Counted from the stretch's first letter, positions 8,666 to 16,365 are shown. The stretch: DNA of 23,595 nucleotides from Lachnospiraceae bacterium (GCA_016301965.1 JAEDOO010000014.1:1-23595), one strand, 5' to 3'. A program made the numbers and translations. The notes: generated by a model from the sequence alone, not told the origin.

Positions 8666-8694
8666 TTGACAAATTGGTTTATTCATAGTAAACT
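8666..8694 (+). promoter_or_regulatory. Promoter of the BlaI/M56 operon
   Basis: TTGACA (8666-8671), a 17-base spacer and TAAACT (8689-8694) form a good sigma-A promoter pointing toward the repressor gene. An operator-like dyad occupies the spacer and the -10, so bound repressor would block polymerase. Confidence 0.75.
8676..8694 (+). promoter_or_regulatory. Putative BlaI-type operator 1 (GGTTTA-N7-TAAACt)
   Basis: This inverted repeat has arms GGTTTA and TAAACT separated by 7 bases and lies across the spacer and -10 element. One arm base departs from perfect symmetry. It is nearly the same dyad as operator 2. Confidence 0.65.
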
Positions 8695-8704
8695 ATCAGC
8701 AAAT

Positions 8705-8723
8705 GGTTTACCGTGGATAAACC
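8705..8723 (+). promoter_or_regulatory. Putative BlaI-type operator 2 (GGTTTA-N7-TAAACC)
   Basis: This is a perfect 6-bp inverted repeat with a 7-base spacer (CCGTGGA), centred 29 bases from operator 1. It lies in the leader just before the ribosome site. Two helically phased dyads suit a dimeric repressor that binds cooperatively. Confidence 0.7.
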
Positions 8724-8739
8724 GAGAGGAGGGCCATCA

Positions 8740-9102
8740 TTGAAGAGTGTTGAATTAGGAGAAGTTCAGGCTGCTTTTGCGGATATTATCTGGGAACATG
8801 AACCTGTAGGCTCAGGTGAACTTGTTAAGATCTGTGAGCGGGAACTGGGATGGAAAAAGCCTACAACCTATACTGTTCTGCGGAAATTATGCGAAAAAGG
8901 ACTGTTCAAGAATGAGAATGGCATCGTTTCTTCTGTAATTTCCCGCAATGAGTTTAATGCTTCAAAGAGTGAGAAGTTTGTGGAAGATACTTTTGCCGGC
9001 TCTCTTCCTGCATTCATTGCGGCTTTTATCTCCCGAAAAAAAATAAGTGCAAAGGAAGCGGATGAAATTCAAAAGATGATCGATGAATATAAGGAGGGCT
9101 GA
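8740..9102 (+). CDS. BlaI/MecI/CopY-family transcriptional repressor
   Basis: This 120-residue winged-helix repressor is of the type that keeps its own operon off until a membrane metallopeptidase inactivates it. The helix-turn-helix region is seen in VGSGELVKICERELGW and TTYTVLRKLCEKGL. The C-terminal part (LPAFIAAFISRKKISAKEADEI) matches the family's dimerisation region. The start is taken as TTG 8740, six bases after GGAGGG (8728-8733). A GTG at 8713 in the same frame would add nine residues but lies inside operator 2 and has no ribosome site. The downstream gene's GGAGG site sits in the last codons of this one, and the gap is two bases, so the two are coupled. The pair is the only plus-strand unit in the window and looks more AT-rich than its flanks. 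Confidence 0.92.
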   Translation: MKSVELGEVQAAFADIIWEHEPVGSGELVKICERELGWKKPTTYTVLRKLCEKGLFKNENGIVSSVISRNEFNASKSEKFVEDTFAGSLPAFIAAFISRKKISAKEADEIQKMIDEYKEG

Positions 9103-9104
9103 GT

Positions 9105-10559
9105 ATGTATGCTATGTTTGAAATACTGCTGAATATGAGCCTAACGGCAAGCGTTCTTGCGATTATCGTTATACTGTTTCGCATCGTATTGAAGAAACTT
9201 CCGAGAAAATATGTCTGTATTCTGTGGGCATTTGTGGCCTTGCGCTTAGTCTGGCCATTTTGTATATCCAGTTCTTTATCCGCCTATAATCTATTGGATA
9301 CCGGAATGGATATGACAGGACAGGTAAATTATTTTCATTACAATGAGAAAAAAGAAAAACCAGAGCTTATGTTTGATCTTCCGGTGTTGGTCAAAGATGA
9401 TATGTCACCCAATAGTATGACAATCGCAACACATACTTCGGATCTATATCTGCCAACAGTCCTATATATCTGGATGTTTGGGCTCGCTGTTATGCTGGTG
9501 TACGCAGGCATCAGCTACCTGAATTTAAAAAAGCAAACACAAGCAGCTGTTTTGTGTAAAGAAAAAATATATGTCTGTGAAGATATTCCATCACCCTGCA
9601 TTCTCGGAGTTATTCAGCCCCGTATTTATCTTCCCAGCGGCCTGGATGAAAGTACTAAGAAGAATGTCATTGCGCATGAGCAGGCACATCTTAAACGGCA
9701 TGATCAATGGTGGAAACCTTTGGGGTACATTCTTCTTTGTATACACTGGTTTAACCCTGTTTTGTGGTTGGCCTACATTCTCTTTTGCCGGGATATTGAG
9801 GCAGCCTGTGATGAGAAGGTAGTGAACGGCATGGATAGAGAACGCATTGCTGAATACGCGGCTGCAATGCTTTCCTGTGCTGTACAACACCGATGGATAC
9901 TAACATGTCCATTAGCCTTTGGTGAGACCGATGTTAAAGGAAGAGTTAAAAATGTCCTGAAATATAAGAAACCTACTTTTCGGATCATTTTCATCGCAAT
10001 GACTGTATGTGTTGGTATTGCCGTGTGTTTTTTGACGAATCCCCAAAAAGAACTTTCGATAAAGAAACTTTTAGACAATGGTTATAGAGTTACGGCAGCC
10101 AATGGTCAGGATGAAGTTTTGAAAATGATATTGAGCAACGACGAAAGGAGCTCTTTTTTTCAGCTGGATGCTTGTCTGAGTGATGAACAACAGAAACAAT
10201 CTATTGAGCTCGATCCCTTTAAGGAAAATTACGATCAGGAGCTCCAAAGTTTCCTTTTAAGTCTAGAACAGATAGAGATAAGGGACATTAGTGATCTGAT
10301 ACCTGCACAGGATGATTTAGATGTATATGCGGGCAAAACTATTGGTGAGCTTACAGAAAATGGTTTTGAATGGGCAGGCTGGGAAGGCAGCGATCATAGA
10401 TGTTCCTTTATTTACTCGAATACTGTCTATGAATGCAGAGTAACAGTAGAAGATGCTGCAGACATAAAGGATCCAGAGCTTCTGCAAGAGGACGAAATCA
10501 GTGCTATGATTATTGAGTCGGTTACATTTAAGGATCTTTCATGGAATGTAATCGGATAA
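9105..10559 (+). CDS. BlaR1/MecR1-like M56 membrane metallopeptidase with unrecognised C-terminal domain
   Basis: This 484-residue protein is the likely antirepressor for the BlaI-type gene before it. Membrane helices are at about 8-28, 36-55, 115-138 and 205-228, and another at about 291-311. The zinc site is HEQAH (191-195) with a downstream RDIEAACDEKVV (229-240) that supplies the usual third ligand. In BlaR1 and MecR1 this domain is activated when an extracellular penicillin-binding domain is acylated. Here the region after the last helix (about 312-484) is only about 170 residues and shows no SxxK or KTG motifs, so it is not a beta-lactam sensor. Its ligand is unknown. The stop is 19 bases from the convergent trmL stop, with no evident terminator between them. 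Confidence 0.9.
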   Translation: MYAMFEILLNMSLTASVLAIIVILFRIVLKKLPRKYVCILWAFVALRLVWPFCISSSLSAYNLLDTGMDMTGQVNYFHYNEKKEKPELMFDLPVLVKDDMSPNSMTIATHTSDLYLPTVLYIWMFGLAVMLVYAGISYLNLKKQTQAAVLCKEKIYVCEDIPSPCILGVIQPRIYLPSGLDESTKKNVIAHEQAHLKRHDQWWKPLGYILLCIHWFNPVLWLAYILFCRDIEAACDEKVVNGMDRERIAEYAAAMLSCAVQHRWILTCPLAFGETDVKGRVKNVLKYKKPTFRIIFIAMTVCVGIAVCFLTNPQKELSIKKLLDNGYRVTAANGQDEVLKMILSNDERSSFFQLDACLSDEQQKQSIELDPFKENYDQELQSFLLSLEQIEIRDISDLIPAQDDLDVYAGKTIGELTENGFEWAGWEGSDHRCSFIYSNTVYECRVTVEDAADIKDPELLQEDEISAMIIESVTFKDLSWNVIG

Positions 10560-10578
10560 ACGTCGTCTCACGTTCTTT

Positions 10579-11079
10579 CTATTTCCAGTTGTATTTTGTC
10601 AATTCTCCTGAAGTCCTCATCCCTTCGAAATCGTGCTGGCGCAGGGCTTCGTAGAGGATGACGGCTACAGAGTTGCCAAGATTCAGGCAGCGGGTGTCGC
10701 CTACCATGGGAATGCGAATGGCATCTTCCTGGTGTTCCAGAAGGATTTCCTCGGGGATGCCGCCGCTTTCTTTTCCAAACATGATATAACAACCGTCTTC
10801 GTAGGATACCTCGGTGTGCATCTTCTGCGCTTTTGAGGAAGCCATATAGATGTGGGCTCCGGGATTTTTCTGCAGAAAATCGTTGAAATCATCGTAGCGG
10901 GTCACATCCAGATACTGCCAGTAATCCATTCCGGCTCGCTTTAACTGCTTTTCTGTAAGCTGAAAGCCCAAGGGCTCGATCAGATGCAGTCGGGTATCTG
11001 TAGCCACACAGGTACGCCCTATATTTCCGGTGTTTGCCGGAATCTCCGGCTCAAATAATACAATATTAAACTTTGCCAT
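10579..11079 (-). CDS. trmL: tRNA (cytidine/uridine-34-2'-O-)-methyltransferase TrmL
   Basis: This SPOUT-family methylase 2'-O-methylates the wobble base of certain leucine tRNAs. The 166 residues cover the whole family length. The N-terminus FEPEIPANTGNIGRTC (9-24) and the knotted C-terminal SAM site, FGKESGGIPEEIL (101-113) and IPMVGDTRCLNLGNSVAV (123-140), are diagnostic. Its ATG (11079) shares the A of the upstream gene's TGA (TGATG), and AAGGTGATG in that gene's end acts as ribosome site. The two genes are therefore cotranscribed and probably translationally coupled. Confidence 0.95.
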   Translation of the reverse strand: MAKFNIVLFEPEIPANTGNIGRTCVATDTRLHLIEPLGFQLTEKQLKRAGMDYWQYLDVTRYDDFNDFLQKNPGAHIYMASSKAQKMHTEVSYEDGCYIMFGKESGGIPEEILLEHQEDAIRIPMVGDTRCLNLGNSVAVILYEALRQHDFEGMRTSGELTKYNWK

Positions 11080-12065
11080 CAGCCCATCACCTTGTACAGT
11101 TCATCACTCTGGGGTCTGTCCAGATACCGTACATCCTCACCATTTCTTAAAATTCTGTCGTTTCCGTCCGTGGCCCTTCCCACTACCGCCGCATGAATTC
11201 CTGCCTGCTTTAAAGCTCTTACCAGGCCATGCCCATCATCTGTGGCGATCATCATAGATCCACTGGACATGATCTGATAAGGATTTAAGCCAAAATATTC
11301 ACAGACTTCCACCGTTTCCTGTCGAATGGGAATTGCTTTCAGATCTGCATCAAGGCCTACACCGGAGCCCTCCGCCATCTCCCAGAGTGCACCAAAAACG
11401 CCGCCTTCTGTAATATCATGCATGGCACTTACACCAAACTTGCGGGCAATACGAGCATCCTGAATCACAGACAGGTACTGTGAAAACTCCTGGGCAGTAT
11501 ACACCAGCTCCGGATTAAAATGATGTAAAAGTTCTTCTTCTTTTTCTTTGGCAAGAATTGCTGTGCCTTCCAGGCCGATCCATTTGGTTACGACAATATC
11601 CTGTCCCGGCTTCACCTGCATGGTCAAAAGCAAATCTTTTCTTTTTGTTTTTCCAACACCGGTGACGGTAAGCAGAGGCTGACGGACCACATTCGTTATC
11701 TCCGTATGGCCGCCCATGATTTCCATATTCAATTCTTTACAGGTTCTCTCTGCATCCTGCATCATTTTTCGGATCTCAGGTTCTTCTACATTCTCCGGCA
11801 AAAGCACAGTCAAAAGTACACCTACCGGCTCTGCTCCGGAAGCCGCCAGATCGTTGGCCGTAATATAAATACCGTGACTGCCGATATCCTTTACGGTACC
11901 GGTAATCGGATCAGAAGACATAACAAAAACTTCATCCTCTGCAAGGGCCATCACTGCGCAGTCCTGCCCCACTGCAGGGCCTACCAGAACCTCTTCTCTT
12001 CTGTGTTTTGCCTGTTTTAATACGGAGCGGACAAGCACCTGCTCCGGTAATTTTCCAATTTTCAT
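11079..12065 (-). CDS. AIR synthase-related (PurM/HypE-like) ATP-binding protein
   Basis: The 328-residue protein has the two-domain PurM/HypE/SelD/ThiL fold. That family uses ATP to activate a carbonyl, amide or similar group. Visible landmarks are VGQDCAVM (32-39), SSDPITG (50-56), the ATP/Mg motif NDLAASGAEP (71-80), GGHTEI (118-123) and MHDITEGGVFGAL (215-227). The last two resemble HypE. HypE proteins end in a PRIC-type cysteine that carries the thiocarboxamide, but this one ends LYKVMG, so it is not a hydrogenase maturation HypE. It is also not PurM by context. The substrate is unknown. The start at 12065 has GAGGAG. It overlaps trmL by one base, a context that hints at, but does not prove, a role in RNA modification. 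Confidence 0.88.
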   Translation of the reverse strand: MKIGKLPEQVLVRSVLKQAKHRREEVLVGPAVGQDCAVMALAEDEVFVMSSDPITGTVKDIGSHGIYITANDLAASGAEPVGVLLTVLLPENVEEPEIRKMMQDAERTCKELNMEIMGGHTEITNVVRQPLLTVTGVGKTKRKDLLLTMQVKPGQDIVVTKWIGLEGTAILAKEKEEELLHHFNPELVYTAQEFSQYLSVIQDARIARKFGVSAMHDITEGGVFGALWEMAEGSGVGLDADLKAIPIRQETVEVCEYFGLNPYQIMSSGSMMIATDDGHGLVRALKQAGIHAAVVGRATDGNDRILRNGEDVRYLDRPQSDELYKVMG

Positions 12066-12110
12066 ACCTACTCCTCAATCCCTGCCTATGGGATCTGATG
12101 ACATCCTCTG

Positions 12111-13652
12111 CTATTTTCCAATAGATGCCAGCACTTTTTTCACTTCACTGATATCATTAGTAGCGGCCGCCTGCGCCAGTGCTGAAGCTACTGCAGAAGT
12201 AGCGCCTTTGGTGCCTACTTCAATAATGCCGTCTGACTTGGCATAATGGCTGCTGTTGACCTTTTCACGGCTGACTTCTTTGCCGTCTTCCTTAACAATT
12301 TTATATAGTTCGGCAGAACAGCCCTTATGAGCTGTCTGCGCACGGTTTATGACACCAAGATTCAATGCGGAACTCGTCTTGATCTTTGTTTCCGCGTCCT
12401 CGGTACTCAGCGTAACGCTCTCATACTCCACCGTACGGTTTGACGGACGATACTCAGAGCCATACACTCTGGCCACCAGTGTTCCGTTATATGCCACCAT
12501 ATAAATATAAACCGGGTTTTCCGTATTGTTTTTAAACTTAAAATCTTTTCCGCTGCTCTCCGCAATGGCCGCATCCATAGACGGCTTTACATAATTCACG
12601 ATCATCGAATGATTCTTTCGCTCCGTCACTTCCAGCTCTGCCCTGAGCACTGCCAGATACAGCGTTGTAGACACCTGACAGATGCCTCCGCCAAAGGTTT
12701 CGGTGGTTGTACCGTTGGCATAGGAGCCGGCAAGCGCATAGCCATTCTCTTCTGTGAAAGGTGTGATCGTATCCAGCGTAGAAAAAGTCTCGCCCGGATA
12801 CAGTACCGTACCATTGATGAGCTGTGCGGCTGTAGAAATATTGGTAGAACGGGCCTTGCTGGACTTAGAGTAATCCGTGTCTGCTTTACCCAGAATATCG
12901 GTGATCGTATCCAGCTCTTCTTTTTTGTGCTTTGGCTCTGTCACATCATAGGCCAGTGTGATCGTGCCTGCACCGCCGTCCCAGGTATCACAAAGATATT
13001 TTCGGATAGCTTCCACGGACTCATCCACCTTAAGGGTACAACCATTCTTCCCGTCTGTTACCTGCAGACTTTTTCCGTCCATCATAAGCGTTGGTTCCTC
13101 TGGATCCTTATTGCACTCCGGTACACATCTCTCTTCCAGAAAGCTTTTTGCTGTGGCATCTGCTATGCCATACTCTAAATCAAAGGCATAGCTTCCTTTT
13201 TCCAGCTGTTTTCTGACTTTAAAACGCTGCACCGCATTGCCTTGCTTTCCAAGGCCCAGTGCCTGATCAACTACCTGTGTATTTTCCCAGTACAGGCCCA
13301 CATCTCCGGCAGTTGCGGGAATCTGCGTATCACCAATGTCCAGCATCATCAGATAGCTTTTTTCTGAATCCACAAACTGCGCTACCGCTTCTTTTGCCTC
13401 TTTGACCGACATCTCTGACACATCTACCGGACCAATATATATACCGGAAAGTATCGTATCTGTCCCCGAAGTCTTCTCTGTAACAGCATCATCCTGTGCC
13501 GTTCCCGGACTCTGAGCTTCCTGCCCGCTTTCTGCCACAGATTGCTGCGGCATCTCAAGTGCCGATGCCGATACCCCATGTCCCATACAGAAAACTCCGG
13601 CAGCCATGACACATAATGCCAGAAGAACGCTCTTTTTTCTGTCTGTTTTCAT
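12111..13652 (-). CDS. VanW-domain secreted/cell-envelope protein
   Basis: The protein has 513 residues when started at ATG 13652, which has AGGA and GGGAG upstream. An in-frame ATG at 13679 would put nine residues ahead of the signal peptide and has no ribosome site. The signal sequence covers about 1-31 (cleavage near SASA). A Gln/Glu-rich spacer runs to about 65, followed by a putative peptidoglycan-binding-like domain (about 70-235). The VanW domain (about 255-400) has the family motif FGGGICQVSTTLY (320-332) and ERKNHSMIVNYV (344-355). A G5-like segment (about 408-482) and an Ala-rich tail end the protein. VanW proteins are abundant in Clostridia and thought to act in the cell wall; vancomycin resistance should not be inferred. 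A 33-codon gene lies 19 bases upstream, and AIR-synthase-like and trmL genes follow closely. Confidence 0.9.
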   Translation of the reverse strand: MKTDRKKSVLLALCVMAAGVFCMGHGVSASALEMPQQSVAESGQEAQSPGTAQDDAVTEKTSGTDTILSGIYIGPVDVSEMSVKEAKEAVAQFVDSEKSYLMMLDIGDTQIPATAGDVGLYWENTQVVDQALGLGKQGNAVQRFKVRKQLEKGSYAFDLEYGIADATAKSFLEERCVPECNKDPEEPTLMMDGKSLQVTDGKNGCTLKVDESVEAIRKYLCDTWDGGAGTITLAYDVTEPKHKKEELDTITDILGKADTDYSKSSKARSTNISTAAQLINGTVLYPGETFSTLDTITPFTEENGYALAGSYANGTTTETFGGGICQVSTTLYLAVLRAELEVTERKNHSMIVNYVKPSMDAAIAESSGKDFKFKNNTENPVYIYMVAYNGTLVARVYGSEYRPSNRTVEYESVTLSTEDAETKIKTSSALNLGVINRAQTAHKGCSAELYKIVKEDGKEVSREKVNSSHYAKSDGIIEVGTKGATSAVASALAQAAATNDISEVKKVLASIGK

Positions 13653-13671
13653 TGTCCTTTTACTCCCAATA

Positions 13672-13773
13672 TTAAACAAGATACTGAAGCACCATCGGAA
13701 TGATCATCGCTGCTACCAATACTGCAGCAATCACACCGGCAATGATTCTTCTGGTTTTTTCTTTTTTCTTCAT
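13672..13773 (-). CDS. 33-residue single-pass membrane peptide upstream of vanW-domain gene
   Basis: A short open frame begins at ATG 13773, eight bases after a strong GGGAGGA ribosome site, and ends with TAA at 13672. The product starts with a basic head (MKKKEKTRR) and continues with one hydrophobic helix (about residues 10-29) ending PMVLQYLV. It has no cysteine or cleavage site. The ribosome site, the basic-hydrophobic pattern and the 19-base gap to the VanW gene make it a likely real gene, easily missed by size cut-offs. I do not recognise the family. It may be a small membrane partner of the VanW protein, or an unrelated short protein in the same operon. Confidence 0.72.
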   Translation of the reverse strand: MKKKEKTRRIIAGVIAAVLVAAMIIPMVLQYLV

Positions 13774-13852
13774 CTTATTCCTCCCGGAAAGCTCTGTGAA
13801 GCTTTTGATCTGTTCCAATGTTCACAGATTACTTTACTCTGTCATATTCATA

Positions 13853-14563
13853 TCAGCGTATAATTTTCCCATACTGCAGAATGATTCCGTCAATAAGGCG
13901 GGAAGCCTCACTTTTTGTCAGGCTCTCCATCTGCATATCGCATTTTATTTTATGATATTTCAGCAGATCATTCAAGTAGCCTTTTTGCGCATTTGTGATC
14001 GCCGCCTGCTTTTTTGCCTTGTACTGTAACTGTACGGGAACAAAAAGTTCAGGTTCATTCTCTTTAAACTGCTCTTTCATCTTTTCATACAATATCGCCG
14101 TTACGTAGGCATCCTCATCTGCCCGGTGCGCTCTTTGCTGCGGTATATGATAATAAGAACAAAGTTCTCCCAGTTTACGGCTTGGCAGCTCTGCCAGAAC
14201 CTTACGGCTGATTTTTAATGTATCCATTCCCATCCGTTCAAAGGTAATCTTCTGATTTACGGCCGCATGCTTCAAAAAGGCATAATCAAACATCAGATTG
14301 TGCCCCAGAAGAGGCAGTTCCCCGGCAAATTCTATAAACTCCCGAATCACAGTATCGATCATCGGCTGCCCCTGTACCATGCTGTCAGTGATTCCCGTAA
14401 GCTGTGTGATCCGTTCCGGTATCTTCATCCCCGGATCCACCATCCGGTGAAATTTCTGAACAAACCCGCCATTCTCTACTTTCCAGGCACCCACCTCCAG
14501 TATACGGTCTGTTTTTGGCGCCAGACCTGTGGTCTCCAGGTCCACCACTATATATTCCTTCAT
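13853..14563 (-). CDS. DnaQ/RNase T-family 3'-5' exonuclease (DEDDh)
   Basis: The 236-residue protein carries the DEDDh exonuclease domain (about 1-170). Exo I is VDLETTG near the N-terminus, Exo II is HNLMFDYAFL, and Exo III is HRADEDAY with its catalytic histidine. It resembles the proofreading epsilon subunit of DNA polymerase III and the stand-alone exonucleases common in Clostridia. After the catalytic domain is a roughly 60-residue helical tail with the pattern TxxQKGYLNDLLKYHKI...LTKSEASRLIDGI, a small module that occurs on various nucleic-acid proteins. ATG 14563 (MKEYIVVDLETTG) is preferred over 14614, because it has AGGA upstream and follows the radical SAM stop by only two bases. 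It is probably translated by coupling to that gene. Confidence 0.9.
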   Translation of the reverse strand: MKEYIVVDLETTGLAPKTDRILEVGAWKVENGGFVQKFHRMVDPGMKIPERITQLTGITDSMVQGQPMIDTVIREFIEFAGELPLLGHNLMFDYAFLKHAAVNQKITFERMGMDTLKISRKVLAELPSRKLGELCSYYHIPQQRAHRADEDAYVTAILYEKMKEQFKENEPELFVPVQLQYKAKKQAAITNAQKGYLNDLLKYHKIKCDMQMESLTKSEASRLIDGIILQYGKIIR

Positions 14564-14565
14564 CT

Positions 14566-16302
14566 TTATATATCCTGTCTCGTTTCGTATCTGCTTTCTT
14601 CTATAATCTGCCACCGCGCACTGTGACTTAATGGATCCCTTGATTCATAGGAAAACAGCACCATAGTCTCTTTTTCAAAAATATGGGTAAACACTTCCAG
14701 ATGGGTCATCTTCGCCAGCTGTCTGGCATCTCTGCCCACAAGTGCTGAAAGATATTTCCGATTTTCTTCCTCCTGCCGGTAAAACTCCCGAAAAGCAGCC
14801 TTCCAGTCAGAAAGATCCCTCGCCCAGGATGGACGCGTCTTCATATTTTCCCGAAGATACAGGTCAAATACCATCCATTCCCTGCATTTTTCCTGTTCTT
14901 CTTCCCCTGTATATTCTGCCATAAATTCCTGCAGAATCTCATAACGGCGAATCCTCGTATGTGCCACCGAAAAATATCCATTTTCTTCATAAAAGCATCC
15001 GAGACTGTCAAAAAAGGAAAACGCATCCGAGAATCTCTCCATGCAGACGGGAAGGGTATGTGTAAACTGTGCAGAATTATAATACACTTCCACCATCTCT
15101 TCCACCCGTTTGAGGCGAAGTACATCATCATACGAAAGCCATCGGGTAAACAATACTTCATATGGCTCTTTTTCCCGGTAAACGCAGTCATAGGTTTTCG
15201 CTCTCTGGTACATAAAAGAGCCCTTCAGGACTTTTAAAAATCCCAGCTGCAGCTGATCCGGCTGCAGCGCAAATACATCATTAAAAGACCGACGGAAACT
15301 TTCCAAATCCTCAAAAGGAAGACCCGCAATCAAATCTAAATGCTGATGCACATTGTGCCCCTGCTTTATCCGCTGAACAATCGCACTCACCTGTGAAAAG
15401 TCCATCTTCCGGTGGATTTCTGTTATCGTATCCCGGTTGGTAGACTGCACACCAATCTCCAGCTGGATCAATCCGGGACGCATGGCGGCGATCAGCTCCA
15501 GTTCTTCCTCGTCCAGAAGATCCGCAGCCACCTCAAAGTGAAAATTTGTCACGCCATTATCATGTTCCAGTAAATACCTCCATATGGCCTTCGCATGATC
15601 ATGAAGACAGTTAAAGGTTCGATCCACAAACTTTACCTGCGGCACACGGTGATCCAGGAAAAACTGCAGTTCCCGAAATACCAGAGAAAGATCCCTGAAA
15701 CGCAGCTTCTTATCTATCGAAGACAGACAATAACTGCAGGAAAACGGACACCCCCGGCTGGATTCATAGTAAATGATTCTGTGTGCAAACTCGTTGAGCT
15801 CACTATACGGAAACGGTACCTCAGAAAGCGCCATCACCGGACGGTCTTCATTTACGATAATCTTATCATCTTTTGACCGCCAGGTAATACCTTTAAGACC
15901 ATACAGCGTCTGACCTTCCCGGATTCGGCCAAGAAGTTCGGTAAACGTAATTTCGCCCTCTCCCCGCATAACGCCGCTGGCCCAGGAATTATCCCCCAAA
16001 AAACGCTCTGCATCATAGGACACCTCAGGGCCGCCTACCCATATAGAAAGCTCAGGAAGCAGTTTATGGAGCTCTGCCCCGATCTCCCGTACGACAGAAA
16101 TATTCCAGATATAGCAGGATAACGCCAGAACATCCGGTTTTTCCAGATACAGATCCCTAAGGATCTCTTCCGGATTCTGATTGATCGTATATTCCTTAAG
16201 TGCAACCCTTTCTCCTCTGGTCTGTGCATAGGCCTTAAGGCAGTAGACTGCCAGATTGGAATGGATATATTTGGCATTCACCGCCGCCAGAACTGCTTTC
16301 AT
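14566..16302 (-). CDS. B12-binding-domain radical SAM protein (DUF4080 type)
   Basis: The 578 residues start with a cobalamin-binding-like Rossmann domain (about 1-135). The radical SAM domain (about 170-400) follows, with the cluster motif CPFSCSYC (Cys185, Cys189, Cys192) and SAM-binding strands such as FHFEVAADLLDEE and IQLEIGVQSTN. A C-terminal region (about 400-575) matches what I know as DUF4080. The DxHxxG motif of base-off B12 binding is not evident in the first domain, so cobalamin binding is uncertain. Reaction and substrate are unknown. The start has a clean AAGGAG site, preceded by a 6-bp hairpin (16318-16348). The exonuclease gene follows after two bases. Confidence 0.92.
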   Translation of the reverse strand: MKAVLAAVNAKYIHSNLAVYCLKAYAQTRGERVALKEYTINQNPEEILRDLYLEKPDVLALSCYIWNISVVREIGAELHKLLPELSIWVGGPEVSYDAERFLGDNSWASGVMRGEGEITFTELLGRIREGQTLYGLKGITWRSKDDKIIVNEDRPVMALSEVPFPYSELNEFAHRIIYYESSRGCPFSCSYCLSSIDKKLRFRDLSLVFRELQFFLDHRVPQVKFVDRTFNCLHDHAKAIWRYLLEHDNGVTNFHFEVAADLLDEEELELIAAMRPGLIQLEIGVQSTNRDTITEIHRKMDFSQVSAIVQRIKQGHNVHQHLDLIAGLPFEDLESFRRSFNDVFALQPDQLQLGFLKVLKGSFMYQRAKTYDCVYREKEPYEVLFTRWLSYDDVLRLKRVEEMVEVYYNSAQFTHTLPVCMERFSDAFSFFDSLGCFYEENGYFSVAHTRIRRYEILQEFMAEYTGEEEQEKCREWMVFDLYLRENMKTRPSWARDLSDWKAAFREFYRQEEENRKYLSALVGRDARQLAKMTHLEVFTHIFEKETMVLFSYESRDPLSHSARWQIIEESRYETRQDI

Positions 16303-16365
16303 GATATCTCCTTACATCAGGGCCCCCATACCATCACCATCAGCCCTGTTTCTCTGCTAATATTC

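Noticed and set aside
8713..8739. GTG start adding nine residues to the BlaI-like repressor
   Set aside because: It lies inside operator 2 and has no ribosome site, while TTG 8740 has GGAGGG at ideal spacing.
11079..12065. Identification as hydrogenase maturation protein HypE
   Set aside because: The C-terminal PRIC cysteine is absent and no hydrogenase genes are present.
12111..13652. Vancomycin resistance by VanW
   Set aside because: VanW-domain proteins are common in Clostridia without any van operon, and no vanA/B, vanH or vanX genes are in the window.
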